Assembly (NCBI GenBank): GCA_050692555.1
Contig: JBOGVS010000015.1
Span: 1-64,000, forward strand
Reading direction: 5' to 3'
Length of the DNA: 64,000 nucleotides
From: DAITPV01 sp050692555
GTDB taxonomy: Bacteria; Actinomycetota; UBA4738; CALAEC01
Shown: positions 36,547 through 44,644 of the stretch, one piece after another
Layout: each line of letters opens with the position of its first letter
Numbering within the stretch: position 1 is the stretch's first letter
Notes under the pieces: model-generated
Databases searched by the model: none
What the model was told of the DNA's origin: nothing
Seen by the model: only the letters and a program-made list of their open reading frames with translations
Made by a program: the position numbers and the translations under genes

Positions 36547-37202
36547 TGCCGGTGGACGAAGAGTTCATTCGGCACCGGACGACCGAGGTCTCCCTCCGAG
36601 ACGGGATCCGGGTTCGGATCCGGCCGATCGTCCCCGACGATAAGGCTCACCTGATCGACGGGTTCACTCGAATGTCCCCGGAGTCCCGGTACCGGCGGTT
36701 CCTGTCCCCGATCGCCGAGCTCACCCCAGACATGCTCCGCGAGCTCACCGAGCTCGACTACGTCAGCCACTTCGCGTACATCGCGTTCGCAGTCGAGGGC
36801 TCCGTTGAAGTGGGAGCCGGCGTGGCCCGGTATGTCCGAGCGCCCGAAGAGCCAGAGGTCGCGGAGGCCGCGGTCACCGTCGTCGACGAGTACCAGGGGA
36901 GGGGGCTGGGCACGTTCCTCCTTCAGGCGCTCGGGGCCGTGGCCCTGGAGAACGGTATCCGGCGGTTCCGCGGCTATGCCCTGGAGACCAACCGCCCCAT
37001 CCGGGATGTGCTGGAGGCGCTGGGAGCCGATATCCACCACGACTCTCCCGGGCTCATCCGGGTGGAGATCGATCTTCCGGCCCGGCTCGTCGCCCTCCGG
37101 GACTCGCCGCTGTACGACATCCTTCGAGCGGTGGCCCGTGGCGACGGACCGGTCTTCGTCCCCGCAGGTGGCCTTCCTCCCAACCCCCCGGGCGGGGCCT
37201 GA
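36546..37202 (+). CDS. GNAT family N-acetyltransferase
   Basis: 218 residues from GTG 36546 (GTG 36552 is also possible); the longer open frame upstream is a shadow of the PH gene. GNAT features: RIRPIVPDDKAHLIDGF at the start, then VTVVDEYQGRGLGTFLLQAL with the QGRGLG acetyl-CoA pyrophosphate loop. The N-terminal pattern resembles the acetyltransferase domain of protein-lysine acetyltransferases (Pat-like), which regulate acyl-CoA synthetases in actinobacteria. Its closeness to acyl-CoA genes makes that attractive, but no cyclic-nucleotide-binding domain is fused here, so the substrate remains open. Confidence 0.82.
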   Translation: MPVDEEFIRHRTTEVSLRDGIRVRIRPIVPDDKAHLIDGFTRMSPESRYRRFLSPIAELTPDMLRELTELDYVSHFAYIAFAVEGSVEVGAGVARYVRAPEEPEVAEAAVTVVDEYQGRGLGTFLLQALGAVALENGIRRFRGYALETNRPIRDVLEALGADIHHDSPGLIRVEIDLPARLVALRDSPLYDILRAVARGDGPVFVPAGGLPPNPPGGA

Positions 37203-37239
37203 CCGGCGTCCTCAGCCTGCCGAGAGACGGGGGCCTTGC

Positions 37240-37245
37240 TAGACT
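37240..37245 (+). promoter_or_regulatory. Putative -10 box (TAGACT) for the thiolase-like/DUF35 operon
   Basis: TAGACT ends 10 nt before the ATG at 37256, suggesting a leaderless or nearly leaderless transcript. TTGC precedes it. It would drive all five genes to 40995. Confidence 0.4.
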
Positions 37246-37255
37246 CCCCGCCGCC

Positions 37256-38422
37256 ATGGGGGACCGGGTCGCCATCGTGGGCGTCGGCCACTCGGGGTTC
37301 GCCCCGATCATCGCGGGGCTCTCGTACAAGGAGCTGACGTTCGAGGCGGCGCTGCGGGCCTACGACGACGCCGGGATCGACTCCCGGAAGGACGTGGACT
37401 CCTTCGTGGCCGTGTCCGAGGACTTCTGGGAGGGGACGTCGATCTTCGACGAGTACGTCCCCGACCAGATCGGCGGGGCCCTGCGGCCGGTCCATACCGT
37501 TTCCGCCGATGGGCTGTTCGCCGTGGCCACCGCGGTCATGCTGATCCGCTCCGGCGCCGCGCGAGTGGTGGCCGTCGAGGGACACAGCAAGGCCTCCGAC
37601 ATCCTGACCCCGGGGTCGATCCATCAGTTCGCCCTGGACCCCGTGTACAACCGGCCACTGGGCGTGTCACCACACGCCGTGGCCGGCCTGGAGATGAACC
37701 GTTACCTGGAGGTGACCGGGACCACCGAGGAGCAGTGCGCCCTGGTGGTGGAGAAGAACCGCCAGGGAGCGCTGGACAACCCCCACGCCGCGTACCCCAG
37801 CGCGGTGACCGCCGACGACGTGGAAGCCTCGGGGCCGGTGTGGTGGCCGCTCCGCCGCCTGGACGTGGCCCAGCGCGCGGACGGGGCCGTGGTCCTGGTG
37901 CTCGCCGACGCGGACCGGGCCCGGGACCTCACCGACGAACCGGTGTGGGTGGTGGGCGCGGGGTGGTCCTCGGGGAGCGCGTCGCTGGAGAGCCGGTCCT
38001 GGGAGGACGCCGAGTACGTCCGCCGGGCCGCCGATCGGGCTTACGAGATGGCCGGGCTGGGCTCGCCCACCAGGGACATCGACCTGGCCGAGGTCGACGA
38101 CACCTACTCGTACCGGGAGCTCATGCATCTCGAAGCCCTCCGCCTGGCCCGGCCGGGGGACGCGGGAGCCATGCTCGAGGAGGGATACTTCGGCCGCGAC
38201 GGCGAGCTCCCGGTGAACGCCTCCGGCGGCTCGCTGGGCCAGGGGTACCTGTACGAGGCCAACGGCCTGGCCCGGACGCTGGAGTGCGTGCTCCAGCTCC
38301 GCGGCGAGGCCGGAGAGCGGCAGGTCGCGGACGCCGGGGTGGCGGTGGCCCAGTCGTGGCGGGGAGTCCCCACCACCACCGCCGCCGTGGCCGTGTACGC
38401 CTCGGACGCGGCGGTGGCGTGA
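37256..38422 (+). CDS. Thiolase-superfamily (SCP-x/Ltp2-like) protein lacking the catalytic Cys
   Basis: 388 residues with an overall lipid-transfer-protein/thiolase pattern: VAIVGVGHSGF at the N-terminus, AARVVAVEGHSKASD, and C-terminal VNASGGSLGQGYLYEANGLA. Where thiolases have the nucleophile (CxxG after a helix start) this protein reads TVSADG, with Ser83 in place of Cys. A DDTYSYREL segment replaces the usual active-site His loop and brings two Tyr. These changes are those reported for Ltp2, the thiolase-fold aldolase that works with a DUF35 partner (ChsH2) in steroid side-chain removal. A retro-aldolase on a CoA thioester is therefore more likely than a thiolase. Two DUF35 genes follow in the same operon. 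Confidence 0.78.
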   Translation: MGDRVAIVGVGHSGFAPIIAGLSYKELTFEAALRAYDDAGIDSRKDVDSFVAVSEDFWEGTSIFDEYVPDQIGGALRPVHTVSADGLFAVATAVMLIRSGAARVVAVEGHSKASDILTPGSIHQFALDPVYNRPLGVSPHAVAGLEMNRYLEVTGTTEEQCALVVEKNRQGALDNPHAAYPSAVTADDVEASGPVWWPLRRLDVAQRADGAVVLVLADADRARDLTDEPVWVVGAGWSSGSASLESRSWEDAEYVRRAADRAYEMAGLGSPTRDIDLAEVDDTYSYRELMHLEALRLARPGDAGAMLEEGYFGRDGELPVNASGGSLGQGYLYEANGLARTLECVLQLRGEAGERQVADAGVAVAQSWRGVPTTTAAVAVYASDAAVA

Positions 38423-38793
38423 TGCGGGTCATCGGGCGACTCGACTACATCTACTTCTGGGTCACCGACATGGACCGGGCGGTGGACTTCTACTCCACGG
38501 TCCTGGGTCTCCGGCTGGTCCGGCGCGAGGACTCCCAGTGGGCGGAGTTCGACGCCGGCCCGGTGCGGCTGGCGCTCCACGGGACCATCGAGGGCCGGCC
38601 TCCCGAGGCCGGAGGGACCGTGGTGTTCCGGGTCGAGGACCTCGAGGAGGCCCGGGCCGACCTCCAGGCCCGGGGCGCGGAGTTCGCGGAGCACACCGGG
38701 GACATCGAGGGGTTCGCCAGGTTCGCCTCGCTCCAGGATCCCGACGGGAACCGGGTCGATCTGATCGAGTACGCGACGCCGGCGGGGGACTGA
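38422..38793 (+). CDS. VOC (glyoxalase/bleomycin-resistance) family protein
   Basis: 123 residues, a single VOC module of two beta-alpha-beta units: LDYIYFWVTDMDRAVDFYSTVLGL and then FRVEDLEEARADLQARG, ending DPDGNRVDLIEY. The first metal ligand in typical VOC enzymes is a His in the opening strand (xxHVxLxVxD); here that position is Tyr (LDYIYFW). The later His in RLALHG and the Glu of DLIEY are present, so the metal site may be altered. Placed inside the thiolase-like/DUF35 operon, it may epimerise or isomerise a CoA-ester intermediate, as methylmalonyl-CoA epimerase also has the VOC fold, but the sequence does not prove that. Starts 1 nt before the upstream stop ends. Confidence 0.75.
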   Translation: MRVIGRLDYIYFWVTDMDRAVDFYSTVLGLRLVRREDSQWAEFDAGPVRLALHGTIEGRPPEAGGTVVFRVEDLEEARADLQARGAEFAEHTGDIEGFARFASLQDPDGNRVDLIEYATPAGD

Positions 38794-38795
38794 GC

Positions 38796-39959
38796 ATGGG
38801 GCAGCGGGTGGCGGTGGTCGGCGCGGGGATGACCCGGTTCGTGCGCCGGGCCCAGGAGACCGGGAAGGAGCTGGCCTGGCAGGCGGCCCGTGCCGCGCTG
38901 GACTCCGCGGAGCTGACCCTGGACGACATCGACTGTGTGGCCATGGGCACCGCTCCGGACGCCTTCGACGGCGTGCACATGAAGGGCGAGTACCTGTCCG
39001 ACGGCGCCGGAGCGTGGGGGAAGCCCTACTTCCGCACCTACGTGGGCGGCGGCACGGGCGTGTTCGTGACCATCCAGGGCTGGTACCAGGTGGCCAGCGG
39101 GATGTTCGACACCTGCCTGGTGGTGGCGGAGGAGAAGATGTCCTCCACCCAGCCCCACGCCCAGGGCGCCTTCATCACGATCTTCGACAACATCCTGGAG
39201 CGACCGCTGGGCCCCAACCTCTTGTGGATCTTCGCGCTGGAGATGAATCGGTACATGAGCGTCCACGGGCTGGAGAAGCGGGACATCGCCCGCGTCTCGG
39301 TGAAGAACAAGCGGAACGCCGCCGACCACCCCGCAGCCCTCCTGGGCGAGGCAGACATCACCGTGGACGACGTGCTGAAGTCCGAGGTGTTGGCCTGGCC
39401 GGTCCAGCGGTTGGACGTCTCTCCGGTCTCCGATGGCGCCGTGGCGGTGGTGCTCGCCGCCGAGCACGTGGCCAAGCGGGTCACCGACCGTCCGGTGTGG
39501 GTCGACGGGGTCGGGTGGCACCTGGACACCGCGTACTGGACCAACCGCGACCTGTACTACCCCAGGTACGTGGAGTACGCGGCCCGGCAGGCCTACGAGA
39601 TGGCCGGGATCCGGGAGCCGCGGAAGGAGATCAACCTCGCCGAGCCCTACGACCCGTTCGACTACAAGGAGCTGCACCACCTCGAGGGACTGCTTCTGTT
39701 CGACAAGGGGAAGGCTCCTGAGGCGATGAGAGACGGCGTGCTCGACCGGGACGGAGACCTTCCCTCCACGCCGTCGGGCGGGTTGCTCGGGGTGGGGAAC
39801 CCGATCGCCGCAGCCGGGCTGATGAAGATCGCCGAGCTGTACTGGCAGCTCTCCGGCCAGGCCGGCAAGCGCCAGGTCCCCGGTGACCCGCGCAAGGGCG
39901 TGGCCCAAGCATGGGGGGACCTGATGCAGGTGGGAACCGTGGTGGTGATGGGCAAGTGA
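38796..39959 (+). CDS. Second thiolase-superfamily (Ltp2-like) protein lacking the catalytic Cys
   Basis: 387 residues from ATG 38796, 2 nt after the VOC stop. N-terminal VAVVGAGMTRFVRRAQETGK and C-terminal TPSGGLLGVGNPIAAAG are typical SCP-x-thiolase elements. The nucleophile region is TYVGGGTGVF: Gly (about residue 85) occupies the Cys position. The loop corresponding to the thiolase His reads EPYDPFDYKELHHLEG, again rich in Tyr/Asp. It differs from the first copy in size of the mid loop, so the two are separate subunits or isoenzymes, each probably paired with one DUF35 gene. Predicted CoA-thioester aldolase or structural thiolase homologue. The stop overlaps the next GTG (GTGA). Confidence 0.78.
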   Translation: MGQRVAVVGAGMTRFVRRAQETGKELAWQAARAALDSAELTLDDIDCVAMGTAPDAFDGVHMKGEYLSDGAGAWGKPYFRTYVGGGTGVFVTIQGWYQVASGMFDTCLVVAEEKMSSTQPHAQGAFITIFDNILERPLGPNLLWIFALEMNRYMSVHGLEKRDIARVSVKNKRNAADHPAALLGEADITVDDVLKSEVLAWPVQRLDVSPVSDGAVAVVLAAEHVAKRVTDRPVWVDGVGWHLDTAYWTNRDLYYPRYVEYAARQAYEMAGIREPRKEINLAEPYDPFDYKELHHLEGLLLFDKGKAPEAMRDGVLDRDGDLPSTPSGGLLGVGNPIAAAGLMKIAELYWQLSGQAGKRQVPGDPRKGVAQAWGDLMQVGTVVVMGK

Positions 39960-40528
39960 GTCCCAGGCGGAAGGCGAGCAGGCCGCGGACCGCCGACGTC
40001 CCGACCCCTCCGTTCACCACCCTGGGCCCGGCGTACCTGCGCGACGGCGAGTTTCGCAAGGCCGTGGGCGCCGTGGACTTCGCCGTTGACGCCCGGTACG
40101 CCTGGGACGCCGGCGTGGCGGTGAGCACGTACCTCCGAGGGCTGAAGGCCGGCCGGATTCTGGCTCGTGACTGCCGCCGGTGCCGCCGGGTGCTGGTCCC
40201 GCCACGGATGTTCTGCGAACAGTGCTTCCGGCCGACCGATTCGTGGGTGGAGGTCCGGGACACCGGCCGGGTCAACACCTACTCGATCTGCTACATCAGC
40301 TGGGACATGCAGCCGTTGAAGGACCCGGAGATCCCCGCGGTGATCGAGATCGACGGCGCGTCGCCGGGGATCGGGTTCATGCACAAGCTGGGCGAGGTCG
40401 ACCCGAAGAACGTGGCGGTGGGCATGGAGGTGGAGGTCGTGTGGCGTCCGGAAGGACAGCGCCAGGGCTCGATCCTGGACATCGAGTACTTCCGGCCCCG
40501 CGACGCCAAGCTCCGGAGGAAGCGCTGA
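39956..40528 (+). CDS. DUF35 (OB-fold, zinc-ribbon) acyl-CoA-associated protein
   Basis: 190 residues from GTG 39956. The zinc ribbon has C-x2-C-x10-C-x2-C at C73, C76, C87 and C90 (RDCRRC ... RMFCEQC). The OB fold follows (VNTYSICYISW, then VIEIDGASPGIGFMHKL). DUF35 proteins pair with thiolase-fold partners: in archaeal HMG-CoA synthesis they bridge two enzymes, and in ChsH2 the domain binds the Ltp2 aldolase. The preceding gene lacks its thiolase Cys, which supports the second parallel. A N-terminal basic tail (MSPRRKASRPR) is extra. It overlaps the upstream gene by GTGA and the downstream one by 1 nt. Confidence 0.86.
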   Translation: MSPRRKASRPRTADVPTPPFTTLGPAYLRDGEFRKAVGAVDFAVDARYAWDAGVAVSTYLRGLKAGRILARDCRRCRRVLVPPRMFCEQCFRPTDSWVEVRDTGRVNTYSICYISWDMQPLKDPEIPAVIEIDGASPGIGFMHKLGEVDPKNVAVGMEVEVVWRPEGQRQGSILDIEYFRPRDAKLRRKR

Positions 40529-40995
40529 TGTTCGAGAAGCTCACCGACCCCCAGGACGTGGTGCTGTGGGAGGGGCAGGTCCCCATCCGCCACCGGTACA
40601 CTCCGGGGGTCGCCGGCGAGGCGTTCTTCACCGCGCTGAAGGACCGGGGCGTGCTCCTGGCCTCCCGGTGTGACCACTGCGGGGTCACCTACTGCCCGAC
40701 CCGGCTGTTCTGCGAACGCTGCTTCGCGGGACCGCTGGAGGCCGGCGTGGAGGTCGGTCCCGGGGGCACGGTGGAGTCCTTCACCGTCGGCTACGTGGGG
40801 GTGGAGGGCGAGCCACTCGAGGAGCCGGCGGTGGTAGGGCTGATCCGGCCGGACGGAGCCGACACGGTCCTGATGCACTTCCTGATCGACACCGACCACC
40901 CAGGGATCGGCGAGCGGGTGGAGGCGGTGTTCGAGCCGAAGTCCAAGCGAACCGGCTCGATTCTCGACCTCCGCGGCTTCCGCCACGCCCGGTAA
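40528..40995 (+). CDS. Second DUF35 (OB-fold, zinc-ribbon) protein
   Basis: 155 residues starting at ATG 40528, sharing one base with the upstream TGA. The zinc ribbon SRCDHCGVTYCPTRLFCERC has five Cys (48, 51, 56, 62, 65), one more than its neighbour. The OB domain contains VESFTVGYVGVEGEPLEEPAV and ends TGSILDLRGF. Together with the first DUF35 gene it matches the two thiolase-like genes in number, suggesting two heteromeric pairs. It is the last gene of the operon; 34 nt later the cyclase gene begins with its own -10 box. Confidence 0.86.
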   Translation: MFEKLTDPQDVVLWEGQVPIRHRYTPGVAGEAFFTALKDRGVLLASRCDHCGVTYCPTRLFCERCFAGPLEAGVEVGPGGTVESFTVGYVGVEGEPLEEPAVVGLIRPDGADTVLMHFLIDTDHPGIGERVEAVFEPKSKRTGSILDLRGFRHAR

Positions 40996-41017
40996 CCTTC
41001 GCGTCACCCCCGTCCCG

Positions 41018-41023
41018 TATCCT
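41018..41023 (+). promoter_or_regulatory. Putative -10 box (TATCCT) for the cyclase/AAA/TPR gene
   Basis: TATCCT ends 6 nt before the GTG at 41030, fitting a leaderless transcript that starts at or next to the start codon. Confidence 0.4.
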
Positions 41024-41029
41024 GGGATC

Positions 41030-44000
41030 GTGAGCGCGAACACCTGCACGCGGTGCGGCTCGCTGCTGCCCGAGGACGCGCAGTTCTGCCCCAAGTGCGG
41101 CTGGCCGGTGGCCCCCGCTGCCGAGGAGCGGAAGGTGGTCACCGTCCTGTTCGCCGACGTGGCCGGGTCCACCGAGCTCACTACTCGTCTCGACCCCGAG
41201 CGGATCCGGGAGCTCCAGGGGGCCTTCTACCGGATGGCCTCGGACGAGATCGCCGCGCTCCGCGGCCGGACCGAGAAGTTCGCGGGGGATGCGGTGATGG
41301 CGGTGTTCGGGCTCCCAAAGGCCCACGACGACGACGCCCTCCGAGCGGTCCGGGCCGGGCTCATGGTCCGGGACCGGGCCGAACGGCTCGGGGAGGACCT
41401 CGGCATCCCCCTCCAGGTGCATGTGGGGATCAACACCGGAGCAGCGGTGACCGGAGCCGCTCCGGCGGGGGAGCTGCTGGTGTCGGGGGCCCCGGTCAAC
41501 CTGGCCGCCCGTCTGCAGCAGGCCGCCGCTCCCGGCGAGGTGCTGGTGGGCCACACCACCTGGCAGCTGACCAGGGAGGCCGCTGAGTTCGGCGAGGCCC
41601 GGATCATCGAGGCTCCCGGCTTCGACGGAGAGGTCGAAGCCCGGCCGGTCCTTCGGCTGTCGTCGCGGTCGACCAGGCGAACCATCCCCTTGGTGGACCG
41701 CCGCCGGGAGCTGGAGCTCCTGCGGTCCGCGGTCGAGCGTGCCATGGAGGGCCGCCGGGCCCACCTGGTCACGCTGGTGGGAGAGCCAGGGATCGGGAAG
41801 AGCCGCCTGGTCCAGGAGCTGGTGGCCGGCCTCCCCGAGGGCACGGAGCTCCTTACCGGACGGGCCAGCGAGTTCGGCGAGGACGTCACGTTCGCTCCGC
41901 TGGTCGACATGGTCCGGCGCCGGCTGGCGATCGAAGGAGACGCCGAGCCACACGAGGTGGCCAAGCGCCTGGAAGAGGTGGTGAACGGCTGCTGCGACGC
42001 CTCCGAGGTGGAACGGGTGACGGCGCAGCTCGGGATGCTGTTGGGTCTGGGCGACGAACAGCGCCAGCAGGATCCTTACAGGAGCGCGGAGATACGGGCC
42101 GGTCTGCTCACGTTCATCGAGGGATTGGCCCGCACGGCGCCGGTGGTCATGGTCCTGGAGGACCTGCATCTGGCCCGCCCCGCGCTTCTCGAGCTGATCG
42201 AGGAGCTGGTTCGAGGGGCCCGGCGCCTCCCGCACACGGTGGTGGCCGTGGGCCGCGAGGACCTGCTCAAGGAGCGTCCCACCTGGGGGGCCGGCATCCC
42301 CGACGCGCTCACCCTTCGCCTGGAGCCGATGTCGGTCGAAGAGTCGCGCGAGCTGGCCGCGGCCGCGGGGGACCGGCTGGATGAGGAAACCGTCGATCGC
42401 ATCGCCCGGAGCGCCGGCGGCAACCCGTTCTTCATCGTGGAGACCACCGGCATGTTGCTGCACGAAGCCGATGCCCACAGCCACGGCACGCCTCCGCGAG
42501 GCATGTTGCCGCCCACCGTGCAGGCCGTGGTGGCCTCCCGGATCGACCACCTCGAGGAGCCGGCCCGCAACCTGATCCGGACGGCGTCGATCTTCCCCGG
42601 CGGTGCCTTCCACGAGTCGCAGCTGGCCCTGGTGACCGAGGCCGACCCCGACGTCCTCAAGCGACTGGAGGACGAAGAGCTGATCGTCCGCGACGAGGAC
42701 CGCCGCGGACGGTGGCTGTTCCGCCACGAGCTCCTGCGCGCGGTGGCATACGAGAGCCTGTCGAAGCGGGAGCGGAGGCGGCTCCATGAGCGGGTGGCCG
42801 CGGCCGTCGACCAGCCGGAAGCCTCCGAGCCCCACGTGCAGCAGCTTGCCTACCACCTGGAGAAGGCCGCCCTGGCGGCCCGGGACCTCGATCCCACCGA
42901 CGGAGAGCCCGCCCTTCGGGCCGTCGCCGCTCTCCGTAGGGCCGGCGACCTGTCCAGGTGGCGCATGGAGTCGGTGGCCGCCGTCGACCTGTACGAGCGG
43001 GCCCTGGCGATCGCCGGGCCGGAGAGCTCCTGGGGCCCGGAGGAGACCCGGGCCCTGGCGGGCATCGGGGAGGCCAAGTACTGGCTGGGGGAGTACGAGG
43101 AGGCCGAGGCCGCGCTGCGCAAGGCCCTCGAGCTGGGCGAACAGGACCCCTGGACCCGAGAGCTCTCCGCTCGGTTCCTCGGAGACATCGCTCTGAACAT
43201 CCACGGCGACCCGGACCGCGCCGAGGAGCTGTTCACGACCTCTGAGGAGGCGGCCCGGGAGATGGACGATCGGTGGGCGCTGTCCAGAACCCTCCTGATG
43301 TCGGGCTGGGTCCGGTTCTGGCGCAACGACTACGACGGGGCCCGAGCCCGGTTCGAGCAGGCCCTGGAGATCGCCAAGGCCAACCCCGAAGGGGACCGGA
43401 CCGGCGAGGCCCGAGCCCTGGTGTCCCTGGCCGGGGTGGCCTCGCAGTTGGGGAACCCCCGGGAGGCCCTGGCCCTTGCGGACGCCGCCCTGGAGGTGGG
43501 CCGGGAGATCGGTCACCCGTTCACCGTGGCCACCGCCCAGGAGCGGCGGGCCACGTCCCTCCGGGCCATGTGGCGGCTCGACGAAGCGCTCCCGGCCTCC
43601 AACGAGGCGGTGCGGATCTATCGCGACCTGAGGGCTCGGTGGGAGCTGGCCTCGGCCCTCGGTGATCGGGGGACCCTGCTACGCCTCCTGGGGCGGCCGG
43701 AAGAGTCCGAGGCCGACCTTCGCGAGGCTCTGTCGCTGTGCCGGGAGCTGGGGGACCGGGTCCTGGTGGTATGGACGGCCTCGGAGCTGGCCATCGTGCT
43801 GGCCCTCCGCGGGAAGATCGCCGAGGCGCACAGAGTGATCGAGGACCCCTCGCTGCCGGAGGGCCTGTCCGGGCCGGCCGACCGGACCGCGCTCCTGTGG
43901 GCCCGAGGGTTCATCGCCCTGGCGGAGGGCGACCGCGACGCGGCCCTGAAGTACTGCCAGGAGGCCTTGGAGATCGACCGGGACGGGCCCAGCGAGGTGA

Positions 44001-44179
44001 GCGAGGCCATCTCGGTGTGGTGGGTGGCCGGCCTGTTCGGCGCGGACGCTGCGGGGGGAGAGACCGAGGTGCAGCGAGCCCGAGGCGTCCTGGAGAGGCA
44101 GGGATGGACCCGGGTGTTCCACGAGACGGAACAGATCCGCGAGGCCTTTGCCTCGGTCCACGCGCTGGGTCAACAATGA
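41030..44179 (+). CDS. Zinc-ribbon/class III nucleotide cyclase/AAA ATPase/TPR regulator
   Basis: 1049 residues. Residues 6-23 form a zinc ribbon (C6, C9, C20, C23). Residues about 35-195 are a class III cyclase catalytic domain: VLFADVAGSTELT carries the first metal Asp and KFAGDAVMAVFG the second, so both metal ligands are present. A P-loop GEPGIGKSRLV near residue 250 starts a large STAND/AAA ATPase (to about 600), followed by TPR helices to about 1040 (ALVSLAGVASQLGNP and similar). The order cyclase-ATPase-TPR is that of soluble adenylyl cyclase-like proteins abundant in actinobacteria. Likely a cytoplasmic cAMP-producing sensor controlled by ATP binding and protein contacts. Its own promoter argues that it is not simply part of the DUF35 operon. 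Confidence 0.85.
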   Translation: MSANTCTRCGSLLPEDAQFCPKCGWPVAPAAEERKVVTVLFADVAGSTELTTRLDPERIRELQGAFYRMASDEIAALRGRTEKFAGDAVMAVFGLPKAHDDDALRAVRAGLMVRDRAERLGEDLGIPLQVHVGINTGAAVTGAAPAGELLVSGAPVNLAARLQQAAAPGEVLVGHTTWQLTREAAEFGEARIIEAPGFDGEVEARPVLRLSSRSTRRTIPLVDRRRELELLRSAVERAMEGRRAHLVTLVGEPGIGKSRLVQELVAGLPEGTELLTGRASEFGEDVTFAPLVDMVRRRLAIEGDAEPHEVAKRLEEVVNGCCDASEVERVTAQLGMLLGLGDEQRQQDPYRSAEIRAGLLTFIEGLARTAPVVMVLEDLHLARPALLELIEELVRGARRLPHTVVAVGREDLLKERPTWGAGIPDALTLRLEPMSVEESRELAAAAGDRLDEETVDRIARSAGGNPFFIVETTGMLLHEADAHSHGTPPRGMLPPTVQAVVASRIDHLEEPARNLIRTASIFPGGAFHESQLALVTEADPDVLKRLEDEELIVRDEDRRGRWLFRHELLRAVAYESLSKRERRRLHERVAAAVDQPEASEPHVQQLAYHLEKAALAARDLDPTDGEPALRAVAALRRAGDLSRWRMESVAAVDLYERALAIAGPESSWGPEETRALAGIGEAKYWLGEYEEAEAALRKALELGEQDPWTRELSARFLGDIALNIHGDPDRAEELFTTSEEAAREMDDRWALSRTLLMSGWVRFWRNDYDGARARFEQALEIAKANPEGDRTGEARALVSLAGVASQLGNPREALALADAALEVGREIGHPFTVATAQERRATSLRAMWRLDEALPASNEAVRIYRDLRARWELASALGDRGTLLRLLGRPEESEADLREALSLCRELGDRVLVVWTASELAIVLALRGKIAEAHRVIEDPSLPEGLSGPADRTALLWARGFIALAEGDRDAALKYCQEALEIDRDGPSEVSEAISVWWVAGLFGADAAGGETEVQRARGVLERQGWTRVFHETEQIREAFASVHALGQQ

Positions 44180-44217
44180 GGCTTGTTTAGCCAGGTACTT
44201 CAAGCTGGAATAGCCAC

Positions 44218-44511
44218 ATGAAGAGAGCCACGGTCACTGAAGCCAAGAATCATCTGAGCTCGCTCCTGGATCGGGTGAAGGCTGGAGAGACCATCCTGAT
44301 CACCGATCGACGGGTCCCGGTGGCCCGGCTGGAGCCTGCCATCGGCGGGGAGGGGGACGACGAAGCCCGGCTGGCCCGCCTGGAGCGCAAGGGGATCATC
44401 CGCCGAGGGAAAGGAGGGATCTCCAATGAGATCCTCGAGCCGCCCCCGAAGCTCCCTCCGGGAGTGAGCGTCGTGGATGCCCTGATCCAGGAGCGGAGGG
44501 AAGGCCGCTGA
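44218..44511 (+). CDS. Phd/YefM-type antitoxin (orphan)
   Basis: 97 residues. The N-terminal half, ATVTEAKNHLSSLLDRVKAGE followed by ILITDRRVPVARLEP, is the Phd/YefM DNA-binding antitoxin fold. The C-terminal half is Arg/Glu/Pro-rich and ends VDALIQERREGR, which would normally wrap a toxin. No PIN, Doc or RelE-like gene follows: the 300 nt downstream have only a 20-odd codon open stretch (LRLWAAAFDRLDEM, 44510 on) in a shifted frame, which could be a decayed toxin remnant. So this is an orphan antitoxin or a stand-alone autorepressor. Confidence 0.78.
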   Translation: MKRATVTEAKNHLSSLLDRVKAGETILITDRRVPVARLEPAIGGEGDDEARLARLERKGIIRRGKGGISNEILEPPPKLPPGVSVVDALIQERREGR

Positions 44512-44644
44512 GGCTCTGGGCCGCCGCCTTCGATCGCCTCGACGAGATGACCAGACCGGCTGTCCCAGGCTGCTGAACGGGAGGGTCTTCCGGTCGTCGA
44601 TCTCGGGTAGCCGGCCACCGGCCCCGTCAGTGGGGTCACGGCCG

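Noticed and set aside
40781..43516. Long open frame (911 codons) antisense to the cyclase/ATPase gene
   Set aside because: Composition is Pro/Arg/Gly/His-rich with no motifs; the plus-strand frame has full domains. High-GC antisense artefact.
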